Source of the DNA: AWTP1-18 sp036504515
GTDB taxonomy: Bacteria; Pseudomonadota; Gammaproteobacteria; Burkholderiales; Rhodocyclaceae
Direction of reading: 5' to 3'
Length of the DNA: 64,000 nucleotides
NCBI GenBank assembly: GCA_036504515.1
Contig: DASXVA010000012.1
Location: forward strand, 372,001 to 436,000
Part shown: positions 58,675-64,000 of the stretch, in pieces
Layout: each line of letters opens with the position of its first letter
How positions within the stretch are numbered: the stretch's first letter is position 1
Notes under the pieces: model-generated
What the model was told of the DNA's origin: nothing
What the model saw: the letters and a program-made list of their open reading frames with translations, nothing else
Database searches by the model: none
Translations under genes and position numbers: made by a program

Positions 58675-59210
58675 CCTCGACTTTTCCCCTGCGTCTGACT
58701 GCCCTCGCCTGCGCCCTCGCCAGCCTTGCCTTACCGGCCCAGGCCGAACGGGCCGACAGGGAAAAGCCGGTCAATCTCGAATCCGACCGGGTCTTTGTCG
58801 ATGAGGCAAAAAAAACTCATACCTTTGAAGGTAACGTGATCCTTACCCAGGGCACCCTCATCATCAAATCCGACAAACTGGTCGTGGCGGAAGATGCCGG
58901 CGGATTCCAGAAAGGCATTGCCACCGGCGGCCCCAACGGGCTGGCTTGGTTTAAGCAGAAGCGAGAAGGCAAAAACGAATACGTCGAAGGCGAAGCGGAA
59001 CGTATAGAGCACGACAGCAAGACCGAAAAAAGCGAGTTCTTCAACAAAGCCCATGTCAAAAGCGGACAGGATGACGTTCGCGGCCAGTACATCATCTACG
59101 ATGCAAAGTCCGAGAACTACACCGTGACCAACGGTCCCAACGGTTCCGTTGCCCAGGGCAAACAGGAGCGTGTCCGGGCCGTTATCCAGCCCCGGGGCCA
59201 AGACAAATAA
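58671..59210 (+). CDS. lptA: Lipopolysaccharide transport periplasmic protein LptA
   Basis: LptA forms the periplasmic bridge that carries lipopolysaccharide to the outer membrane. The 179-residue precursor has a signal peptide cut after ALPAQA, and an OstA-type beta-jellyroll (VNLESDRVFVDEAKKTHTFE, GNVILTQGTLIIKSDKLVVA, YIIYDAKSENYTVTNGPNGS). It overlaps lptC by 4 bases. The lptB ATPase gene that commonly follows is not here; a storage-granule gene follows instead. Confidence 0.96.
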   Translation: MTSTFPLRLTALACALASLALPAQAERADREKPVNLESDRVFVDEAKKTHTFEGNVILTQGTLIIKSDKLVVAEDAGGFQKGIATGGPNGLAWFKQKREGKNEYVEGEAERIEHDSKTEKSEFFNKAHVKSGQDDVRGQYIIYDAKSENYTVTNGPNGSVAQGKQERVRAVIQPRGQDK

Positions 59211-59318
59211 GCCTGAAACTCGGCTTGTCGCAGGGCAACATCCCCTTCAGATGAAAGCCTGATTAGCTATTTCAACCTATTGAATTAGCTAATGAAAAAT
59301 GATTCAAACTTTTTCTTG

Positions 59319-59386
59319 TGCGCCGCAACAAAAAGAACTTGACATCGGAAATTCCCCACCTATAATTCGAATCATGATGCAGCGCA
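59319..59386 (+). promoter_or_regulatory. Phasin promoter with two flanking TGC-N3-GCA sites
   Basis: TTGACA (59339-59344) and TATAAT (59361-59366), both perfect, are 16 bp apart, predicting a leader of about 120 bases. TGCGCCGCA (59319-59327) lies 11 bp upstream of the -35 box and TGCAGCGCA (59378-59386) lies 11 bp downstream of the -10 box. TGC/GCA-type sites are reported for PhaR, the repressor of phasin genes, so these are candidate operators. Confidence 0.7.
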
Positions 59387-59492
59387 ACAAATCGACTGCC
59401 AGGTAGCAAAAAGTTTCGCTATCACCAACAGAACTTGCAGTAACGATTCACGATTCGGAAGCCCCCATTCAATTTTATTCAGGAGTGTCACC

Positions 59493-60053
59493 ATGACCTA
59501 CGCAATCCCCGAACAAGTTTCCGCCGCTCACAAAGCCAACGTGGAAACCCTGCTGACTATCGCCAACACCGCTTTTGCTAGCGCTGAACGTCTGGCAGCT
59601 CTGAACCTGAACACCGCCCGTTCCGTGCTGGAAGACGTCGTCTCCAATGCCAAGACCGTGCTGTCCGCCAAGGACGTGCAAGAACTGGTTGCTCTGCAAA
59701 CCACCATTGCCCAGCCCGCCCTGGAAAAGGCCGTTTCCTACTCCCGTAGCGTTTATGAAATCGCCACCCAAACCCAAGAAGAACTGGGCAAGGTGTTCGA
59801 ATCCCAATACGCTGAAGTGAACAAGAACGTCGGCTCCGCTCTCGACAAGGCTGCCAAGAACGCCCCCGCCGGCTCCGACGTGGCTGTTGCCGCCGTCAAG
59901 TCTGCCCTGGCCGCTGCCAACTCCGCTTACGACAGCATCAACAAGGCTGCCAAGCAAGTTGCTGAAATCGCCGAAGCCAATGTAGCCGCCGCTACCAGCG
60001 CCACTGTCAAGGCTGTTGGTTCCGCTGCTCCCAAGGCCAAGAAGGCTGCCTAA
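59493..60053 (+). CDS. phaP: Phasin (polyhydroxyalkanoate granule protein)
   Basis: Phasins coat polyhydroxyalkanoate granules in the cytoplasm and control their number and size. The 186-residue protein is rich in Ala, Lys and Val, has almost no Cys or Trp, and is predicted to be mostly amphipathic helix. The family pattern is clear in ANVETLLTIANTAFASAERL, AALNLNTARSVLEDVVSNAK and TVLSAKDVQELVALQTTIAQ. A strong AGGAG site precedes the ATG. The predicted promoter is near-consensus, so high expression under storage conditions is likely, with PhaR repression otherwise. It has its own terminator and stands apart from the pha biosynthesis genes. Confidence 0.95.
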   Translation: MTYAIPEQVSAAHKANVETLLTIANTAFASAERLAALNLNTARSVLEDVVSNAKTVLSAKDVQELVALQTTIAQPALEKAVSYSRSVYEIATQTQEELGKVFESQYAEVNKNVGSALDKAAKNAPAGSDVAVAAVKSALAAANSAYDSINKAAKQVAEIAEANVAAATSATVKAVGSAAPKAKKAA

Positions 60054-60108
60054 GCAATACGTACCAGTTTGTCTCCTCCTCCAGCCCCGCAAAGGGGTTG
60101 GTTTCAAG

Positions 60109-60136
60109 CCCCGATCCAAGGATCGGGGTTTTTTTT
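60109..60136 (+). terminator. Rho-independent terminator of the phasin gene
   Basis: CCCCGATCC (60109-60117) pairs with GGATCGGGG (60120-60128), followed by eight T residues. Confidence 0.92.
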
Positions 60137-60199
60137 GGTGAAACCGAAACGGGTACCGCGCTGAAGGGTGCTGTGCTGAAACGGCGAAGAAGGTTTGTT

Positions 60200-60898
60200 T
60201 TATCGCTGACGGCAGTCGCTGCCAACTAGGCGACGCTCTTGGGCCGTCAGTAGTGAGCAAAGGCTGGCATCGCCAGACCGACTGGCACGACGAGTAGTAC
60301 GGGGGGCTGGCGACACATTGCCATCCATGCCGACACTGGCTTCAAGAGGTTCCGCTTCGCTCCATTGCCGTAGCCAGTTGTCCTGATAGGCCTTGGCAAG
60401 TTTCGGGTTATCCCGCAGTACCAACAGGTTTTCAGCATTGCGGGCCTGGGCGGACCAACTGAAGTTGTAACTGCCGGTCACCACCACGGGATGGGCATTG
60501 TCCGCATCCAGCACTAGTACCTTGTTGTGGGCCGCGCTGTAGCGGGTTTCCAGGCGAATGGGAATGCCTGCTCCAGCCAACTGGGGAATCAGGGAGCTTT
60601 CGTTGCGCTCCATCTGCTCCTTGTCAGCAAGAATCCGTACATCGACACCGCGCGCCTTGGCCTCTTGCAGGGCATTGGCGATGTTGCGACTGGTCAGCAC
60701 GTAAGCTTGAACCAGAATGGAATGCCGAGCGGAGGCCAATGTCCGCAAGACCAAACCCTCCGCATCATCCCAAGGGGAAAAAGCTACCTCCATGGTGCCA
60801 CTGGCCGGCATCACTGTGCCTGCCCAGGAAGGGCTTCCCAGTGTCAGGCACAGGGCCAGACAAAGAGAAATCCGTCCCCGGGGCAACGGGGGAATCAT
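60200..60898 (-). CDS. Exported single-HKD phospholipase D/nuclease-family protein
   Basis: This 232-residue protein has a signal peptide (cleavage near SWAG at residue 26) and one phospholipase-D motif: H124, K126 and D131 in HNKVLVLD, followed by VVTGSYNFSWSAQARNAENL. One HKD per chain means that it should work as a dimer, like the Nuc/BfiI-type phosphodiesterases and endonucleases. Residues from about 195 on (SPAPRTTRRASRSGDA) form a basic tail. Its start overlaps the end of rsmB by 4 bases. Periplasmic or secreted nuclease or lipase activity is expected; the substrate is unknown. Confidence 0.9.
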   Translation of the reverse strand: MIPPLPRGRISLCLALCLTLGSPSWAGTVMPASGTMEVAFSPWDDAEGLVLRTLASARHSILVQAYVLTSRNIANALQEAKARGVDVRILADKEQMERNESSLIPQLAGAGIPIRLETRYSAAHNKVLVLDADNAHPVVVTGSYNFSWSAQARNAENLLVLRDNPKLAKAYQDNWLRQWSEAEPLEASVGMDGNVSPAPRTTRRASRSGDASLCSLLTAQERRLVGSDCRQR

Positions 60899-62220
60899 GC
60901 AATCCGTTCCAGTACAGCGGCGTAAAAACCATCGGTGCCATGCTGGTGGGGCGTCAGGTGTAGGTCTTCGCCGGTATCCAGCTTGATCTCCTGTTTGGCC
61001 AATACCTCGGCGCAGGAAATCCGCTTGAACTCAGGGTGGGCCGCCAGGAAGGCATCAACAATGGCTTGATTTTCTTCCGCCAACAAACTGCAAGTGGCAT
61101 AGACCAAACGTCCGCCATTCTTCACCAGCCGGGCTGCGGCGGCGAGAATATCGCCTTGCTTGACGGTCAGTTCGGCAACGCTCTGGGGGCTTTGACGCCA
61201 CTTCAAGTCAGGATTGCGCCGCAGGGTGCCAAGACCGGAACAGGGAGCATCTACCAGCACCCGATCCAACTTGCCGGCCAGGCGTTTGATGCGCTGATCC
61301 TGCTCGTTGGCGATGACTGCGGGATGAATATTGGACAGACCGGAGCGCGCAGCCCGAGGCTTGAACTTGGCCAGGCGTTTGTCAGACACATCAAAGGCGT
61401 AGAGCCGTCCGGTAGACCGCATCAAGGCCCCCAGTAGCAGCGTCTTGCCACCAGCACCGGCGCAGAAATCGGCCACCATCTCGCCGCGCTTGGGTGCCAG
61501 CAAATGGCCTAGCAATTGGCTACCTTCATCCTGTACCTCAAAACTGCCATCCAGAAACAAAGGATGCTTTGCCAGGAAAGGCTTGCCTTTGAGGCGAATA
61601 CCGAAGGGCGCGTAGGGCGTGGGTTCTGCATCAAGACCTTCGCTGCGCAACTGGGCCAGCACCTCATCGCGATTCGCCTTCAGGCTGTTCACCCGCAGGT
61701 CCAGCGGTGCTGAGTGATTCAAGCCCCGGGCCAATTCCAGCAGGGCTTCGGGGGTCATCTGGGTCAGCAGGCGCTCCGCCAGCCAGTCAGGCAAGTCCGC
61801 CTGTTCTGCCAGGGTCAAGTCGCCTTCGGTACGGCCTTTGAGTTCGGCCACCCAATCCAGCTCCTTGCTCTTGAGCACCTCGGACAATTGCCGCTGGCTC
61901 ATGCCCAGGTGGCGCACCAGTACGGCCAGAAAGAGCTTGCGCGGGGTGGCCTTGTCACCGTCAAGACTGCAAATGCGTTCGAGGCTGCGCTTGTGACGTA
62001 ACACGTTGTACACCGTCTCGGCCACGAAGGTCCGTTCCCGCGGGCCCAGGGCCTTGTGTTCGCGGAAGAAGCGCGACAGCACAGCATCAGCAGGATAGGT
62101 GAAGTCCAGCAGACTGGTCAGGGCCGAAAGGGCTTCATCAATCAGGCCAATGGTCACCCGTTGTTGGGGGTTGCTGGTCTTGGCGTGGGAAACATTGCTC
62201 ACAGTGGATTCTCTTTTCAT
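60895..62220 (-). CDS. rsmB: 16S rRNA m5C967 methyltransferase RsmB
   Basis: RsmB methylates carbon 5 of C967 in 16S rRNA with S-adenosylmethionine. The 441-residue protein has an NusB-like N-terminal domain (about 30-165) and a methyltransferase core (about 180-440). The cofactor segment is VADFCAGAGGKTLLLGALM. Catalytic cysteines are in DAPCSGLGTLRRNPDLKW and YATCSLLAEENQ. The start at 62220 overlaps the DUF3108 gene by 4 bases. Confidence 0.96.
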   Translation of the reverse strand: MKRESTVSNVSHAKTSNPQQRVTIGLIDEALSALTSLLDFTYPADAVLSRFFREHKALGPRERTFVAETVYNVLRHKRSLERICSLDGDKATPRKLFLAVLVRHLGMSQRQLSEVLKSKELDWVAELKGRTEGDLTLAEQADLPDWLAERLLTQMTPEALLELARGLNHSAPLDLRVNSLKANRDEVLAQLRSEGLDAEPTPYAPFGIRLKGKPFLAKHPLFLDGSFEVQDEGSQLLGHLLAPKRGEMVADFCAGAGGKTLLLGALMRSTGRLYAFDVSDKRLAKFKPRAARSGLSNIHPAVIANEQDQRIKRLAGKLDRVLVDAPCSGLGTLRRNPDLKWRQSPQSVAELTVKQGDILAAAARLVKNGGRLVYATCSLLAEENQAIVDAFLAAHPEFKRISCAEVLAKQEIKLDTGEDLHLTPHQHGTDGFYAAVLERIA

Positions 62221-63230
62221 TTGTCGTATTCAATTTCATCGGCGATCTGGTCGCCCACTTCACCCTTGCGGTCGGTATAGCGGATGCGTATCGGCAATCC
62301 CGCGACTTCCTTACCCAACCAGACTTCGGTCATATCGCTGCCCCGACCATCCGTCGCATTTCCTGTTGCCGAGCGGATGCGCACATGCCAGGCATGGAAG
62401 TGTCCGGCCTTGATGTCGAGGACCTCTTCCCCCTGCCACTCGAAACCATAACGTTCCACCTTGCGTCCGTTGGCCACCGCCATCACGAAGCCTTCACCCC
62501 GCTGGGCCGCCTGCATCAACTGGTAGAACATGGAGAGCATGTCTTCCGCCCCCTCGCCGATGCTGGCCGATTGCCCATTTTGCAGGCTCACGGTACGGGC
62601 ATTCCAGTCAAAGGTCGATTCCGCCACATCGCCCTCGCCACGGTCATGGCGAAAACTGGTGGGCTTGAGTTCGCCCTTGAGGAAACCGCCCTCACTACTT
62701 TGCAAAATCTTCACACTCTTGAACAGTGCGGCAATCCCGATGGTCTCGGTGGTGGCCGACAATCGATAGCGCTTGCCGTCATGCTGCCATTCATGGAGCG
62801 AGCGCCCGACCAGCATGCTGCGCTCACCGCTGCCGCCCTTATACACGCCAAAGCGCACATGGCCTTTGCGCGGCAAGGGAATCGGTGCCTCCGGCGCCTC
62901 TTCCGCCACCGCAACAGGGGCCGGCACTGCGGGAGCCGCCTTGGTCGGTGCCACAGGCTGAGGGGCCGAAGGAGTAGCAGCGCTGTCCGGGACTGGCGTT
63001 GCAGATTCAGCGGGCTTCAACACTTCCGGTGCCAGGGCTTTCGGCTTTTCCTTGGCGGGCAAAGGCGGTGTGACAGGAGCAGGTTTTGCCAGATGGGCTT
63101 CCAGCAATTCCGGCGTTTCCGGTGCCAGCACGCTGCTGAGGGACCACCCGGGGGCAGTCACGATACTCAGGTGCAGGGCTACGGAAAGCAGCAGGGCAAA
63201 AACAATCCCCCGCCGACGCCAGGCATTCAT
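62217..63230 (-). CDS. DUF3108 protein with Pro/Ala-rich linker
   Basis: This 337-residue protein has an N-terminal membrane anchor or uncleaved signal (FALLLSVALHLSIVT), a Pro/Ala-rich linker (about 36-145, with PAPVTPPLPAKEKPKALAPE) and a C-terminal DUF3108 domain (about 150-335; GVYKGGSGERSMLVGRSLHE, SSEGGFLKGELKPTSFRHDR, VWLGKEVAGLPIRIRYTDRK). The layout is TonB-like: anchored in the inner membrane, spanning the periplasm. Homologues occur beside purN in betaproteobacteria. The function is unknown. It is coupled by 4-base overlaps to both purN and rsmB. Confidence 0.85.
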   Translation of the reverse strand: MNAWRRRGIVFALLLSVALHLSIVTAPGWSLSSVLAPETPELLEAHLAKPAPVTPPLPAKEKPKALAPEVLKPAESATPVPDSAATPSAPQPVAPTKAAPAVPAPVAVAEEAPEAPIPLPRKGHVRFGVYKGGSGERSMLVGRSLHEWQHDGKRYRLSATTETIGIAALFKSVKILQSSEGGFLKGELKPTSFRHDRGEGDVAESTFDWNARTVSLQNGQSASIGEGAEDMLSMFYQLMQAAQRGEGFVMAVANGRKVERYGFEWQGEEVLDIKAGHFHAWHVRIRSATGNATDGRGSDMTEVWLGKEVAGLPIRIRYTDRKGEVGDQIADEIEYDK

Positions 63231-63871
63231 GGTCCGGGAAAGCGCAGAGCCACGCCGTCGCCGGCAAGGTCAGAAGGGGGCACATCCAGCCGGACCTTGT
63301 TCCCTTCCAGGGCCACCCGCCCTTCGAGGAACCAGCGCACCGCCCTGGGGTAAATCACATGCTCTTGCTGCAGCACCCGTGCTGCCAACAACTGCGGCGT
63401 ATCGTCCGGCAACACTGGCACCGCTGCCTGAATCAGGGCAGGGCCCACATCCAGCTCCGGGGTGACGAAATGGACCGTCGCCCCGTGCAGGCGAACCCCG
63501 GCGCGCAAAGCAGCCCCATGGGTATCCAGTCCCGGGAAGGCAGGCAGCAGAGAGGGATGAATATTGAGCAGACGCCCGGCGTAGTGCTGAACGAAACCTG
63601 GCGTCAGAATCCGCATGAATCCGGCCAGCAACACCAGATCCGGTGCGTAATGATCAATCTCCCGCATCAGGGCCTGATCGAAGGCCTCCCGTCCCGGATA
63701 CAGTTTGTGATCCACCACGAGCGCAGGAACGCCCTGGGCGCAGGCGAATTCAAGCCCTGGTGCATCGGGCCGGTTGCTGAAAACTGCCGCACACTGACCG
63801 GGCAGACGCGCTTCCAGCAAAGAGCGCATATTGCTGCCCCGGCCGGAAATAAGAATGACGTACTTCTTCAT
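63227..63871 (-). CDS. purN: Phosphoribosylglycinamide formyltransferase 1
   Basis: PurN transfers a formyl group from 10-formyl-tetrahydrofolate to glycinamide ribonucleotide, the third step of purine synthesis. The 214-residue protein has the ribonucleotide loop ISGRGSNM, the catalytic Asn/His in LLNIHPSLLPAFPGLDTHG and the conserved acidic block VTPELDVGPALIQ. AAGG precedes the ATG. It overlaps DUF3108 by 4 bases and shares the folate substrate with PurU and FolD in this window. Confidence 0.97.
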   Translation of the reverse strand: MKKYVILISGRGSNMRSLLEARLPGQCAAVFSNRPDAPGLEFACAQGVPALVVDHKLYPGREAFDQALMREIDHYAPDLVLLAGFMRILTPGFVQHYAGRLLNIHPSLLPAFPGLDTHGAALRAGVRLHGATVHFVTPELDVGPALIQAAVPVLPDDTPQLLAARVLQQEHVIYPRAVRWFLEGRVALEGNKVRLDVPPSDLAGDGVALRFPGP

Positions 63872-63877
63872 GGAACC

Positions 63878-64000
63878 TTATTTCAATACGGCCACCGGCA
63901 GGAATACCGCCGACGCCATGCTCTGCACCACTTTCACCACGGCGCGATTGGTCTTGTCTGAAACGATGCGGGACAAGGTATCCAGATTGCCGATCACCTT
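63878..64000 (-). CDS. C-terminal end of an unidentified protein (partial)
   Basis: An open frame enters from the right edge on the minus strand and stops at 63878-63880 after 40 visible codons. The visible part reads KVIGNLDTLSRIVSDKTNRA and then VVKVVQSMASAVFLPVAVLK. It ends 6 bp before purN starts and is in the same direction. It is too short to name. Confidence 0.55.
   Translation of the reverse strand, partial: KVIGNLDTLSRIVSDKTNRAVVKVVQSMASAVFLPVAVLK

Noticed and set aside
1..64000. Insertion sequences, prophage, CRISPR arrays or defence islands
   Set aside because: No transposase, integrase, phage structural or Cas-like proteins and no regularly spaced repeats were seen.

Overview
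The window is an ordinary chromosomal stretch of a betaproteobacterium. The best guess is Rhodocyclales or a near relative. Supporting this are the block tpiA-secG-tRNA-Leu-nuoABCDEFGHIJKLMN-DUF2818-nudix, a phasin (polyhydroxyalkanoate storage), FadL-type and YeeE-type transporters, and an N-methylglutamate pathway operon of the kind known from methylotrophic Rhodocyclales. No insertion sequence, prophage, CRISPR array or rRNA operon is visible. One tRNA gene is present.

Layout. 1-1156: 3' half of katG. 1378-3479: FadL-type outer-membrane channel plus a split YeeE/YedE permease pair. 3507-9420: a UTRA-type GntR regulator divergent from an ABC importer (ATPase, binding protein, permease) and a 792-residue PHP-like metallohydrolase. 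9468-11237: an unusual soluble chemoreceptor-like protein with a C-terminal solute-binding domain. 11360-22627 (minus strand): folD, then mgsC-mgsB-mgsA (glxDCB-like), gmaS-like glutamine synthetase, mgdD-C-B-A (soxGADB-like) and purU, facing an XRE-cupin regulator at 22819-23424. 23873-35951: housekeeping and signalling genes (EAL-HDOD protein, valS, a small lipoprotein in AT-rich DNA, orn, M48 protease, pterin dehydratase, rsgA, aldo/keto reductase, metallo-beta-lactamase-fold protein, HDOD protein, cobA-like methyltransferase). 35980-52626: the complete 14-subunit complex I operon with its flanking genes. 52873-64000: HU, rdgC, a lone prepilin, a KefB-type antiporter, kdsD-lptC-lptA, a phasin, and a tightly coupled purN-DUF3108-rsmB-pld cluster.

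How the genes fit together. Genes 11360-22627 make a coherent route: methylamine plus glutamate gives gamma-glutamylmethylamide (GmaS), which gives N-methylglutamate (MgsABC). Oxidation by MgdABCD then yields methylene-tetrahydrofolate, which FolD converts to 10-formyl-tetrahydrofolate and PurU hydrolyses to formate. A sarcosine-oxidase reading is possible, but the glutamate-synthase-like and glutamine-synthetase-like genes, the absence of glyA and the altered delta subunit favour the N-methylglutamate reading.

The most interesting proposal is a link between this operon and the neighbouring importer plus metallohydrolase. Known N-methylcarbamate hydrolases (CehA/McbA) belong to PHP-like metallohydrolases and release methylamine. 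The module at 3507-9420 could therefore import and cleave a methylamine-releasing compound that feeds the operon, with the fused chemoreceptor sensing a pathway metabolite. This is inference; the sequence fixes only the families and the gene order.
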